Shown: one piece after another, positions 50,599-59,515 of the stretch
Layout of the letters: the number at the start of each line of letters is the position of its first letter
Numbering within the stretch: position 1 is the stretch's first letter
Source of the DNA: Cytophagaceae bacterium UBA7467
GTDB taxonomy: Bacteria; Bacteroidota; Bacteroidia; Cytophagales; Spirosomataceae
NCBI GenBank assembly: GCA_002479785.1
Contig: DLPD01000018.1
Span: forward strand, 103,260 to 167,259
Direction: 5' to 3'
DNA: 64,000 bases
Translations under genes and position numbers: made by a program
Notes under the pieces: model-generated
The model's database searches: none
The model's input: the letters and a program-made list of their open reading frames with translations, nothing else
Told to the model about the DNA's origin: nothing

Positions 50599-53412
50599 AT
50601 GCTCATTAAAAGATTAGGTCTTTATTTCTTGTTTTTGTGCGGACTAAATTTTGTTGCACAGGCAACCCACTTAAAGGGTGGGGAGATCACGGTAAAGCGG
50701 GTTTCCGATAAAACATTAACCTTTGAGTTCACGCTAACTACCTACACGGAAAATAACCGGGCGAATGTGGAGCAGAATTCGGTGAATTTCTGTTTTGGAG
50801 ATGGTTCATCCCTATTATCAGCTCGTCGTTCTGCAGGCTACCCCATTAATTTAGGAAATGGGACCATGAAAAACGTCTACAAAATACAGTATACCTATCC
50901 CGCTGCTTCCCTGTTTTACAAAGTGTCTGTGGCCGTTCCTAATCGAAATGATGGGGTATTAAATATCACTCGCTCTGTAGATGTACCCTTTTATGTGGAG
51001 ACGATTTTCTCCATAAATGCGGGTTTAGGCCTTAATTCTACCCCTGTATTATTAAATCCGGCGGTAGATTTAACGGCGGTGGTGGGTCAGCCCTTTATTC
51101 ATAATTCCAATGCGGTAGATGCGGAGGGAGATTCTTTGGCCTACCGTTTATCGGTATCCAGAACTGGTACCGAATTAACTTGTGATCCTGCCAGTAGAGG
51201 CTTATTAGCTCCTAATTTCAAACAACCTAATGAAGTTTCTGCGACGCCATCCTCCTTTACCATTAATGCCAAAACAGGTGATTTAGTCTGGAGATCCCCT
51301 CAAGAAGTAGGACTTTACAACTGTGCCTTTATTATTGAAGAATGGAGAAATGGTGTTAAGATTTCGGAGACTGTTCGGGATATGCAAATTGAGGTGAAGG
51401 ACTTGGATAATAGGGGTCCTTTGTTAACGGTGCCTGCTGATGTTTGTGTCCAAGCCGGAACGCGCATAAATCAAACAATAACCGCTATAGACCAAGTTTC
51501 CAAAACGGGACGAGTGGATCCTATATCCATCACGAGCAGTGGTAATGTATATGCCATTGATACGACCTATTCAGTGAAACCACCTAATGCCACTTTCTCT
51601 TCAGCCGCGCGTCAGACAGCTCTAACTGCTGTTGGAACCTTTAATTGGCAAACTGACTGTGTGCATATTCGAAAAGAGGGATACGATGTCTTCTTCAAGG
51701 CGGAAGATTTTCCCCCTGTAACGAGTGCGGGGGTAGCCAATTTAGTGGATAGTAAGATTTGGAATATTCGTGTATTTGCGCCAGCAGTAAAAAATGTAAC
51801 TGCCACAGCTGGTGTTGGTACCACTATCGCGCTAAGATGGTCGACCTATTCGTGTACATTACCTAACGCAAGATTGATTTTATACCGCAAACAAGGTGCC
51901 TGCGATGCCATCGTTAATGCGAATTGTGCTACAGGAATGACAGTATCTGGTTACACAGAACTAGCTCGATTACCTATCACCGCTACGACTTACACAGATA
52001 ATGCAATTGTAAAAAATACGAATTACTCCTATGTGCTAGTAGTGGCCTTCACGAATTCGAAAGGAGTGGACGATTTTAGCCCTATGTCGAATTCGGCTTG
52101 TTATTTAATTGCCAGCGCTTCACCTATCATGACGAATGTCTCTGTACTTAAAACGAGTACGACGGCAGGGGAGAACCTAGTACGTTGGACGCGTCCTGTA
52201 AAATTAGATACTTTACAATATCCAGGGCCGTATAGTTATCAATTAATGCGGGCCATCGGAACAGGGACTTTTGGAGCCATTGGCTCTACTATAACGGCAT
52301 CTATCCGCACAGCAGTAAACGATACAACTTATACGGATACTGGTTTAAACACTTCCGCATTGACCTACCGTTACCGAACGGATTTCTATTATACCTTAAA
52401 TGGCGTACGCACTTTATTAGAGTCGCCTACTCCGGCATCTAATGTGCGATTAAGTACGCAAGTAGCCATCGCCTCTGTAAAATTAGCTTGGTCTGCTACT
52501 GTACCATGGTCAAATGAAAACAAAGTTCACCGTGTATACCGTGAAACGCCACGTGGATCAGGTATTTTTAACCGTATTGCTGACGTGCCAGTGACGACGG
52601 CTGCCACCTTTAAATACGTAGATTCAGGAGCAGATACCTATGCGGCAGATGGAACGTTTTCAGTCGCGATGAAGACGGATTCATCGTATTGTTATTATGT
52701 GGAAACCTTGGGTTCCTATGGGCCAGGATTGCCAGCAATGGAATTGATTAATAAATCGCAAATTATTTGTGGCATTCCACAGACAGACATTTTCCCTTGT
52801 CCGCCTGCGTTGCAGTTGTATACGGTGGATTGCGCCTCCTTAGATGCAAAAGCGGATTGTTCATTCAGCAGTTTTACGAATCAGCTTACTTGGACGCCTA
52901 CGGTCTCCGGTATTTGTGATCCGGATATTGTGAGTTACAAGATTTATTATGCTAAAGACCCTTCGTCTGCCTATACCTTATTAGCCACTGCATCTACGTT
53001 AAATTTCTCGCATATTCTCCAAAACTCTTACCGTGGTTGTTATTATGTGACCGCTGTGAGCGCTTTAGGCAAAGTGAGTGCGGCAAGTAATAAGATTTGC
53101 GTAGAGAACTGTGCTTCGTTTGACTTGCCTAACTTATTTAGCCCTAACGGCGATGGCCTGAATGATTCCTTTAAGCCGATGCGTTGTCCACGCTTTGTGA
53201 GTTCAGTAACCTGTAAAATCGTGGATCGAAATGGTCAGCTGATTTATCAATATGCTGGTCCTTTGGCTGGTTTTGGATGGAATGGAACGGATGCTAATGG
53301 AGTTCAAATGTCAGCCTCTTCTTATTTCTATACCTGCGATGTGGTCTTCGATTTGTTTGATAAGTCGGTACAAAATAAGAGTCTCAAAGGCTGGGTAGAA
53401 TTAGTACGTTAA
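50599..53412 (+). CDS. Secreted surface protein with T9SS type B sorting domain
   Basis: 937 residues. The signal peptide ends near QATHLKGGE. An N-terminal beta-sandwich (about 23-270) shows FCFGDGSS and VDAEGDSLAYRLSVS. Several fibronectin-III-like repeats follow (from about 400; e.g. TTIALRWSTYSC, TTYTDNAIVKNTNYSYVL). The gliding-motility-type C-terminal domain (about 845-937, LPNLFSPNGDGLNDSF ... VDRNGQLIYQY ... FGWNGTDANGV) sends it through T9SS. It is probably a large adhesin-like protein; its ligand is unknown. Confidence 0.93.
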   Translation: MLIKRLGLYFLFLCGLNFVAQATHLKGGEITVKRVSDKTLTFEFTLTTYTENNRANVEQNSVNFCFGDGSSLLSARRSAGYPINLGNGTMKNVYKIQYTYPAASLFYKVSVAVPNRNDGVLNITRSVDVPFYVETIFSINAGLGLNSTPVLLNPAVDLTAVVGQPFIHNSNAVDAEGDSLAYRLSVSRTGTELTCDPASRGLLAPNFKQPNEVSATPSSFTINAKTGDLVWRSPQEVGLYNCAFIIEEWRNGVKISETVRDMQIEVKDLDNRGPLLTVPADVCVQAGTRINQTITAIDQVSKTGRVDPISITSSGNVYAIDTTYSVKPPNATFSSAARQTALTAVGTFNWQTDCVHIRKEGYDVFFKAEDFPPVTSAGVANLVDSKIWNIRVFAPAVKNVTATAGVGTTIALRWSTYSCTLPNARLILYRKQGACDAIVNANCATGMTVSGYTELARLPITATTYTDNAIVKNTNYSYVLVVAFTNSKGVDDFSPMSNSACYLIASASPIMTNVSVLKTSTTAGENLVRWTRPVKLDTLQYPGPYSYQLMRAIGTGTFGAIGSTITASIRTAVNDTTYTDTGLNTSALTYRYRTDFYYTLNGVRTLLESPTPASNVRLSTQVAIASVKLAWSATVPWSNENKVHRVYRETPRGSGIFNRIADVPVTTAATFKYVDSGADTYAADGTFSVAMKTDSSYCYYVETLGSYGPGLPAMELINKSQIICGIPQTDIFPCPPALQLYTVDCASLDAKADCSFSSFTNQLTWTPTVSGICDPDIVSYKIYYAKDPSSAYTLLATASTLNFSHILQNSYRGCYYVTAVSALGKVSAASNKICVENCASFDLPNLFSPNGDGLNDSFKPMRCPRFVSSVTCKIVDRNGQLIYQYAGPLAGFGWNGTDANGVQMSASSYFYTCDVVFDLFDKSVQNKSLKGWVELVR

Positions 53413-53413
53413 C

Positions 53414-53749
53414 ATGGAGGGAATCGTTTTAATCGATGGCTCTTGCCGCTTTTGTCGCTTCTGCTCGAAGCTGCTGCAGCGGATGGTAAATGGCCATCTG
53501 CCCATCATTCCCGAGTCCTCTTTTTCAGAATTTACGCTTCCGGACATCGACAGCATCAAATATGTGGTAGGAAAGGAGGTCTTTGTGAAGTCGGATGCTC
53601 TATCGCGCATTTTAGTTCACTCGCATTGGTATTTTCAACCGCTGCGTATCGTGTTTTTTTTACCTACTCGCCTGTTGGATATTGGCTATGATTGGGTGGC
53701 GAAGAATCGATTATTTTGGGGTAAGTCGGTGGACGATTGTGCCATTTAG
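53414..53749 (+). CDS. DCC family thiol-disulfide oxidoreductase-like protein (DUF393)
   Basis: 111 residues. The motif DGSCRFCRFC (about 8-17) follows an initial strand, as in the DCC family (DxxCxxC). FVKSDALSRILVHS and RLFWGKSVDDCAI complete the fold. It is predicted to be a small thioredoxin-like protein; the substrate is unknown. It starts 1 bp after the T9SS protein gene, which has many cysteines, so a folding role is conceivable but unproven. Confidence 0.85.
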   Translation: MEGIVLIDGSCRFCRFCSKLLQRMVNGHLPIIPESSFSEFTLPDIDSIKYVVGKEVFVKSDALSRILVHSHWYFQPLRIVFFLPTRLLDIGYDWVAKNRLFWGKSVDDCAI

Positions 53750-53760
53750 GGCTTTTGGTC

Positions 53761-53768
53761 TATCTTTG
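53761..53768 (+). promoter_or_regulatory. Promoter -7 box TATCTTTG for fabD
   Basis: TAnnTTTG box 27 bp upstream of the ATG at 53796, with a TTG about 21 nt further upstream. Confidence 0.65.
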
Positions 53769-53795
53769 TAAAAATTAAAATATCAAAAACTCTTT

Positions 53796-54677
53796 ATGAA
53801 AGCATATATTTTTCCAGGTCAAGGTTCTCAGTTTCCAGGAATGGCAAAGGATCTTTACACGAATTTTCCAGTAGCAAAACAGATCATCGATGAGGCGGAT
53901 GCGATCCTAGGCTTTTCTTTATCTTCTGTGATGTTTGAGGGGACAGACGAGGAATTGAAGCAAACGAAAGTGACACAGCCTGCGATTTATTTGCATTCTA
54001 TTTTGATCCCTAAATTAGGGAAAGACTTTGCTCCATCGATGGTAGCAGGTCACTCATTAGGAGAATTCTCAGCCCTTGTTTCCGCAGGTGGCTTAAGCTG
54101 GCAAGATGGATTGCGATTAGTATACCAAAGGGCCTTAGCGATGCAAAAGGCTTGCGAAATCGAGCCAAGCACCATGGCCGCCGTTTTAGGCTTGCCTGAT
54201 GCAACCATTGAAGAAATTTGCAACGCTTACGGTCCATCTGTTGTAGCGGCAAACTTTAACTGCCCAGGACAAGTTGTGATCTCTGGATCGGTGGAGGGAA
54301 TCGAAGCAGTAGGAGTTCAATTGAAAGAAGCAGGAGCGAAGCGCGTATTACCATTGCCAGTAGGAGGTGCATTCCACTCTCCTTTTATGGAACCTGCACG
54401 TGTGGAATTAGCCGCGGCTATCGAAGCAACGGAAATCGTTCGCCCTATTTGCCCTATCTTCCAAAACGTGAATGCCAAACCGTCTCAAGACCCAGCAGAA
54501 ATCAAAGCGAACCTTATCTCTCAATTAACAGGCGCCGTTCGTTGGACGCAGTCCGTTGAGGCCATGGTAGCTGTAGGGGCTTCGGAATTTATCGAATGTG
54601 GACCGGGCAAAGTATTGCAAGGCCTTGTGCGTAAAATTCACGCGGAGGCGGTTGTTTCTTCGATGGAGTTGGTATAA
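53796..54677 (+). CDS. fabD: Malonyl-CoA:ACP transacylase
   Basis: 293 residues. FPGQGSQFPGMAKDL at the N terminus, the nucleophile Ser in AGHSLGEFSALV (about 90), GAFHSPFM with the catalytic His, and GPGKVLQGLVRKI. It loads malonate onto ACP for FabF. Monocistronic, with its own promoter and a complex terminator. Confidence 0.96.
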   Translation: MKAYIFPGQGSQFPGMAKDLYTNFPVAKQIIDEADAILGFSLSSVMFEGTDEELKQTKVTQPAIYLHSILIPKLGKDFAPSMVAGHSLGEFSALVSAGGLSWQDGLRLVYQRALAMQKACEIEPSTMAAVLGLPDATIEEICNAYGPSVVAANFNCPGQVVISGSVEGIEAVGVQLKEAGAKRVLPLPVGGAFHSPFMEPARVELAAAIEATEIVRPICPIFQNVNAKPSQDPAEIKANLISQLTGAVRWTQSVEAMVAVGASEFIECGPGKVLQGLVRKIHAEAVVSSMELV

Positions 54678-54678
54678 G

Positions 54679-54750
54679 AATAATTGAATTTGATGCGCTG
54701 ATTGTGAGCGCTTAAGCGGAAAACAACGGAAATAATTCAATTATTTTTTT
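54679..54750 (+). terminator. fabD terminator with nested hairpins
   Basis: AATAATTGAATT (54679-54690) and AATTCAATTATT (54734-54745) are perfect complements followed by six Ts. The loop between holds GCGCT...AGCGC and CGCTTAAGCG palindromes, so the transcript end can fold into a branched structure. Confidence 0.7.
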
Positions 54751-54781
54751 GGTAACGTTTGATAATTTGGGCTCAAGCCCT

Positions 54782-54789
54782 TACTTTTG
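54782..54789 (+). promoter_or_regulatory. Promoter of tRNA-Gln (TACTTTTG box)
   Basis: TAnnTTTG box with TTTG at 54758-54761 (20-nt spacer) as the -33 element. The palindrome GGGCT-CA-AGCCC (54769-54780) fills most of the spacer. Confidence 0.65.
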
Positions 54790-54805
54790 CATCAGATTTT
54801 GGAAT

Positions 54806-54876
54806 TGACCTATGGTGTAATGGTAACACACCAGTTTTTGGTTCTGGTTTTCTAGGTTCGAGTCCTGGTAGGTCAA
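54806..54876 (+). tRNA. tRNA-Gln (anticodon TTG)
   Basis: Acceptor arms TGACCTA (54806-54812) and TAGGTCA (54869-54875) pair, with discriminator A. The anticodon loop TTTTGGT carries TTG after the conserved T33. A T-arm with GGTTCGAGTCC is present. CCA is not encoded. Reads CAA/CAG glutamine codons. Confidence 0.93.
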
Positions 54877-54886
54877 CAGAATTTTT

Positions 54887-54917
54887 AAGAAGCGCATCGT
54901 AAGATGCGCTTCTTTTG
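54887..54917 (+). terminator. Terminator after tRNA-Gln
   Basis: AAGAAGCGCATC and GATGCGCTTCTT form a perfect 12-bp stem around a GTAA tetraloop, with T-rich sequence after it. It may also end the converging sugar cassette. Confidence 0.85.
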
Positions 54918-54925
54918 TTTTATAT

Positions 54926-55849
54926 CTAAATCATCTTCTTCATCTTCTCCAGTCCCGTTTTCGCTACCTTCAGCGGATCTTGTGCCCAAAGTTCCTTGTT
55001 GAATAATTCCAACGATAGAATAACCGGTTTTTCTGATGGCTTTAAGCGCTTGATGATTTCCTTGATGGGAGCTTCTCCGTCACCTGCATATATGCGATCA
55101 CCGTCCGTGATGGAGGTAGGTTTGATGGAAGTGACATAGTCATTAACATGGAAGACGTCAATCGAGTTTTCTCCTACGAGGTGGAGGCAGTCGATGGAGG
55201 ATTCCCCTTTATAAATGTGGAATACGTCTAATAAAAGTTTGGCGTTGGATTGACCCGCTTCAGCTGCGACAAAAAGTACATCAGCGACGCGGTTTAGGTT
55301 TTTCGAGTGACCCCACATTTCTAATTGGGGTGTTACACCGGTGCTAACCCCTAAATCAAGGATGGCACGGTAGCGTTCAGCGGCGCGGCGAAGGTCGAGG
55401 CCAGGTTCTTTGGTGGCGCCCATGGGAGGAGCGGCGGTGCGGAAACAGCCTAATTGTGCGAGCATATCCATCTCGCGTTTCATTTGTTCCAAACCTTGTT
55501 TGCGTGTTGCTTCGTCATCTACAATCCATTGGGCGAAGCCGATGGCGTTTTGGATCTTAATTCCCAGATCATCGATGCGCTTTTTCGCTTCTGCAAGTGT
55601 TCCGCCTGATTTTAAATAGGCCTCAAGTGTAGGTACCCAAATCTCACAATGCTGAAAGCCAGCCGCGGAGGCGACTTCGAGCTCTTTGATGAGTCCTAAC
55701 TTTTGGCCCATAATCGTACTCATATTCAGCGAGAATTCGAATTTATGAGCTTTTGCAACAGGTGCCGCGGAGGCAGCTGAAGGTAAAAAGGCCGCTCCTG
55801 CAGCGCTTCCGGATGCAATCAATAAATCGCGGCGACTAATGTTTGTCAT
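54926..55849 (-). CDS. Sugar phosphate isomerase/epimerase-like TIM-barrel protein with Tat signal
   Basis: 307 residues. Twin-arginine signal (ISRRDLLIASGSAAGAAFL; cleavage near ASAA, about 28). A xylose isomerase-like/AP endonuclease 2 fold follows, with the metal-site pattern EMWGHSKN, LLLDVFHIYKG, DVFHVNDY and SLELFN. Predicted to be a periplasmic, metal-dependent sugar isomerase or epimerase; the exact substrate is unknown. Last gene of a PfkB-AGE-isomerase cassette, 2 bp after its neighbour. Confidence 0.85.
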   Translation of the reverse strand: MTNISRRDLLIASGSAAGAAFLPSAASAAPVAKAHKFEFSLNMSTIMGQKLGLIKELEVASAAGFQHCEIWVPTLEAYLKSGGTLAEAKKRIDDLGIKIQNAIGFAQWIVDDEATRKQGLEQMKREMDMLAQLGCFRTAAPPMGATKEPGLDLRRAAERYRAILDLGVSTGVTPQLEMWGHSKNLNRVADVLFVAAEAGQSNAKLLLDVFHIYKGESSIDCLHLVGENSIDVFHVNDYVTSIKPTSITDGDRIYAGDGEAPIKEIIKRLKPSEKPVILSLELFNKELWAQDPLKVAKTGLEKMKKMI

Positions 55850-55851
55850 AG

Positions 55852-57108
55852 TTATAGGTTTATTTCGCCTAGCTTCTCGTAGGAGAGAATCATCGAGCGA
55901 ACATTATGGTAATTTATTTTCCAGTTATGGGCCATGTGGCGCCAAATCGGTTTCCCTTCACGGGTCATCAACGGCCACCATTCACCCGTATTTCGGTTAA
56001 TCATTTTATCGAATATAAATCGATGGACTTGTTTGTATGCTTTCAAGAACTGCTCGTCTTTCGTTAATAGATAGGCATCCAGCATCCCGATGAGCATTTC
56101 GGCCTGTTGCCAAAATTCTTTTTCTACATCCGTAGGTCCGCCACTGTGCGATCCTTCCACGTATACTCCGCCGTGTTCCCAGTCGATGCCATTTTCCATC
56201 GAATGGTAGAAAGCCTTTTTGATGTTGTCCAAATAGGGTGCCACATCAATCTTGCCCACTTTCAATGCGTGCAACAACAACCAGCCAAATTCAGCATTAT
56301 GTCCATAAGAAGTATTGTCTACGGCAGAGGCTTTTTGGCCTCCATCCTGAAAGCGATCCCAGCCCCACACAATATCGAATTTAATTTGTGGTGCTACGCT
56401 CCAGTCAGCCCAAAACTGGGGAATACCCGTTCCGGTTTTGGGGTCCATAATTTTATGAATCAAAATATCAATCGACTCTTGTAGTTTTCTACGGTGAATC
56501 TCTTTTCCACTCGCCTCATACAAGGTCGTGAATGCTTCCATCAAGTGCATGTGTACATCTAACGTCTTGCGATCCCCGCCCGGTGAACCTGGTCCCATGA
56601 GCGACCAATCTTCTGCAAAGAATTCCCAGTATCCTCCATAGTGGGTATCGACAGCATATTTTTGGAGTAGATCAAAAACCTTCTCCGCATAGGCTAAACC
56701 CACCGGATCCCCCGTTGCCAAGGTATATTCACTCAGCGAATAAATGGCAAAACTATGTCCATACCCAATCTTCTGCTTATTCGTCGGTTCTCCTGCCCGA
56801 TTGACCATCCAATAGAATCCATTATGCTCCGCGTCCCACATTTTGTCCAGTAAAAAGCGAACTCCATGAGCAGCCATCGCTTTCATGATCTCCCCTCCAA
56901 ATCCATGGCGATACGCCTGCGAATAAGTGAAAACGGAACGAGTCATCGCAATCAGCGACTTTTCATCATCTCCCGCATCATTCCCAAACTCATCGAAATG
57001 CGTAATAAAACCACCCTGTTTTTGATCCATGGTGCGTTGAATCCAAAAAGGCAATAAAGCGCCCTCCGTATATTCCTTGATTTCCGACCTAAGTGATTGA
57101 ATGTTCAT
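55852..57108 (-). CDS. AGE family epimerase/isomerase
   Basis: 418 residues forming an (alpha/alpha)6 barrel. RSVFTYSQAYRHG, KIGYGHSFAIYSLSEY, LDVHMHLMEAFTTLYE, YGHNAEFGWLLLHAL and HMAHNWKINYHNVRSMI supply the histidines of N-acylglucosamine 2-epimerase-like enzymes. Members include cellobiose 2-epimerase and mannose isomerase; the sugar cannot be told here. Its start overlaps the end of the PfkB gene by 20 bp. Confidence 0.9.
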   Translation of the reverse strand: MNIQSLRSEIKEYTEGALLPFWIQRTMDQKQGGFITHFDEFGNDAGDDEKSLIAMTRSVFTYSQAYRHGFGGEIMKAMAAHGVRFLLDKMWDAEHNGFYWMVNRAGEPTNKQKIGYGHSFAIYSLSEYTLATGDPVGLAYAEKVFDLLQKYAVDTHYGGYWEFFAEDWSLMGPGSPGGDRKTLDVHMHLMEAFTTLYEASGKEIHRRKLQESIDILIHKIMDPKTGTGIPQFWADWSVAPQIKFDIVWGWDRFQDGGQKASAVDNTSYGHNAEFGWLLLHALKVGKIDVAPYLDNIKKAFYHSMENGIDWEHGGVYVEGSHSGGPTDVEKEFWQQAEMLIGMLDAYLLTKDEQFLKAYKQVHRFIFDKMINRNTGEWWPLMTREGKPIWRHMAHNWKINYHNVRSMILSYEKLGEINL

Positions 57109-58039
57109 GGTGTAATTGTCTAATAGCGTCCGGACTTGCGGAGCCGGTTTCGCCTATTTGATGAATACTGATATGTACAGCTAAAGAAGCAAATTCACAC
57201 GCTTCCTCTACCGAGGCCCCGGCTGCTCTCGCCGCCGAAAACCCAGCCACCACCATATCTCCGGCACCTACAGTATCGATGGGGCCTTTCACAGGGAAAG
57301 CAGGTTGGTGATGAAATTCCTCTGAGCTAGCGTATACCATTCCTTTTTCACCTAGGGTGACTAAGACCGGTTTATTTCTAGTGTTAGCCCAGGCTCGGAT
57401 ATTTTCAAGGTTCGCGGGCTTTTGCTGTATTTTAATAAACTCGGCTTCATTTACTTTCAATGGCAGGTTTTTAGCATGGCTACCTAAGCTGCGCAGATCT
57501 GCTAGGGCTTGTTGATTACTTAGCGATTCGATGTGCTTCGCTTGCAAAAGGGGAATGCTAAATTGTTCATTCAAGATGATCCAATCGAACGTATTAACAT
57601 GCAAAGTCGCTAGCAGTGCTGAGGTATGCAACTGAAATTGCGATGATCTCGTCCCAAAATCAATCCGATTGAATTCCTCCACGTTTCGAAGCGGTTTTGA
57701 ATATGTAGGGGTGTCTATATCCGCTAAATGTATGTTTGTGTCATCGATTCCTAGGGTCGCCATTTGGTGAGCCATCTCCCTTCCAAAAAGATCATCTCCA
57801 CGCACCCCAAAAGCAGCAACTTGTGCGCCTAAGATGGCTAGGTTTTTAGCTACATTACCCGCGCCACCTAAATAAGCCCGCGGCTTCGAAGCGAGATGCA
57901 CTTCTTTTGCCGTTTCGAGGGAGAATTCACCGGTAGAGGTTTGAAGGTCGAAATAGAAGTCCAAGGCAAAATCCCCCATAACTGCCATACGCAGCTGTTG
58001 GATTTGAGCCAAAATGGTCTCTAATCTTTCGGAGTTCAT
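57089..58039 (-). CDS. PfkB family carbohydrate kinase (RfaE1/HldE N-domain like)
   Basis: 316 residues of the ribokinase fold. AYLGGAGNVAKNLAILGA (about 54-71) and the ATP/catalytic motif GPIDTVGAGDMVVAGF. The first motif resembles the heptose-phosphate kinase half of HldE, but the operon partners (AGE epimerase and sugar isomerase) point equally to a catabolic sugar kinase. First gene of the cassette, divergent from glmM. Confidence 0.85.
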   Translation of the reverse strand: MNSERLETILAQIQQLRMAVMGDFALDFYFDLQTSTGEFSLETAKEVHLASKPRAYLGGAGNVAKNLAILGAQVAAFGVRGDDLFGREMAHQMATLGIDDTNIHLADIDTPTYSKPLRNVEEFNRIDFGTRSSQFQLHTSALLATLHVNTFDWIILNEQFSIPLLQAKHIESLSNQQALADLRSLGSHAKNLPLKVNEAEFIKIQQKPANLENIRAWANTRNKPVLVTLGEKGMVYASSEEFHHQPAFPVKGPIDTVGAGDMVVAGFSAARAAGASVEEACEFASLAVHISIHQIGETGSASPDAIRQLHHEHSIT

Positions 58040-58088
58040 GTAGGATAGGTTTAGCTAAATTTTCATCGAAAAATAGGGATATTTTCTT

Positions 58089-58096
58089 TAATTTTG
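58089..58096 (+). promoter_or_regulatory. Promoter -7 box TAATTTTG for glmM
   Basis: TAnnTTTG box 30 bp upstream of the TTG start at 58127. Confidence 0.6.
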
Positions 58097-58126
58097 ATCA
58101 TCTATTCATTCTAATTCATTTTTGTT

Positions 58127-59515
58127 TTGGCACTAATCAAATCAATCTCTGGCATACGTGGTACCATCGGTGGAAAACCGGGTGAAGGTTTAAGTCCTAT
58201 CGACGTTGTTACTTTTGCGGCGGCTTATGGCACTTGGTTAAAGAAAAAAGGACATCCTTCTAATTCGATTGTTCTAGGTCGTGATGCGCGAATCTCCGGA
58301 GAAATGGTCAGTTCCTTAGTAGCGAATACTTTAATCGGATTAGGGTGGAATGTACTGGATATAGGTCTTTCTACCACGCCAACCGTTGAATTAGCGGTGC
58401 CATGGACGAAAGCAGCGGGTGGAATTATCATCACCGCTAGCCACAATCCAGCACAATGGAATGCCTTGAAATTATTGAACGATCGCGGAGAGTTTATCTC
58501 GGACCAGGATGGAAAAGACTTGTTAACCATTGCAGAAAACCAAGATTTCGATTTCGCGGACGTGATGAAATTAGGTCAATTGACACAAGATGACAGCTTC
58601 TTACAACAATACGTGGATCATGTGTTGGGCTTGAGCTGGGTGAATAAATCGGTGATTGAGAAGGCGAACTTCCGTGTCTTAGTGGATGCGGTGAATTCTA
58701 CCGGTGGAATCGTAGTACCTATGTTGTTGAAGGCCTTAGGAGTTCAGCAAGTGGACGTAATTTTTGGAGAAGCAACAGGTCACTTTGGCCATAACCCAGA
58801 ACCACTTCCAGAGAATTTAACCGAGATGATCTCGAAAATGAAAGGTGGCAACTACGATTTAGGAATCGTGGTGGATCCTGATGTGGATCGCCTTTGCTTT
58901 ATTTCAGAGGATGGAACGCCTTTTGGCGAAGAATATACCTTAGTGGCGGTGGCTGATTACGTACTTTCTGTGAAGCCTGGTAATACCGTTTCTAATCTTT
59001 CCTCTACACGTGCTTTAGCGGATGTGACGCGAAAAGCAGGTGGCGAATATTTCGCTGCTGCGGTAGGAGAGGTGAATGTGGTCACCCAGATGAAAGCAGT
59101 AAACGCGATTATTGGTGGCGAAGGAAACGGAGGCGTGATCTTCCCTGAGTCGCATTATGGACGTGATTCCCTGGTGGGAATCGGATTGTTCTTGACGCAT
59201 TTGGCAAACAAAGGCATCAAAGCATCGGAATTACGTGCCAGTTATCCAGCTTATGTGATTTCTAAAAACAAAATCGAATTATCCGCTGACCTGAACGTCG
59301 ATTTAATCCTCGCGACGGTGGCTGAAAAATACAAGAATGAGCAGGTTAATACAATCGATGGCGTGAAAATTGACTTCCCAGACCGCTGGGTTCATTTGCG
59401 CAAATCGAATACGGAACCGATCATTCGCATTTACGCGGAGGCATCTTCGGAGGCTGAGGCAGATACGCTTGCTCAACAAATTATAGACGTGATCACGGAG
59501 ATCGCGAAAGCTTAA
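58127..59515 (+). CDS. glmM: Phosphoglucosamine mutase
   Basis: 462 residues of the alpha-D-phosphohexomutase family. Active-site Ser in TASHNPAQWNALK (about 106), metal loop DPDVDRLCF, sugar loop GEGNGGV and phosphate loop RKSNTEPIIRIYAE. It probably interconverts glucosamine 6- and 1-phosphate for UDP-GlcNAc. The frame has no ATG before the conserved start ALIKSISGIRGTIGG, so TTG at 58127 is used. A phosphomannomutase role cannot be excluded. Confidence 0.92.
   Translation: MALIKSISGIRGTIGGKPGEGLSPIDVVTFAAAYGTWLKKKGHPSNSIVLGRDARISGEMVSSLVANTLIGLGWNVLDIGLSTTPTVELAVPWTKAAGGIIITASHNPAQWNALKLLNDRGEFISDQDGKDLLTIAENQDFDFADVMKLGQLTQDDSFLQQYVDHVLGLSWVNKSVIEKANFRVLVDAVNSTGGIVVPMLLKALGVQQVDVIFGEATGHFGHNPEPLPENLTEMISKMKGGNYDLGIVVDPDVDRLCFISEDGTPFGEEYTLVAVADYVLSVKPGNTVSNLSSTRALADVTRKAGGEYFAAAVGEVNVVTQMKAVNAIIGGEGNGGVIFPESHYGRDSLVGIGLFLTHLANKGIKASELRASYPAYVISKNKIELSADLNVDLILATVAEKYKNEQVNTIDGVKIDFPDRWVHLRKSNTEPIIRIYAEASSEAEADTLAQQIIDVITEIAKA

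Noticed and set aside
56107..56484. Plus-strand ORF opposite the AGE epimerase gene
   Set aside because: Shadow frame; the epimerase motifs are on the other strand.
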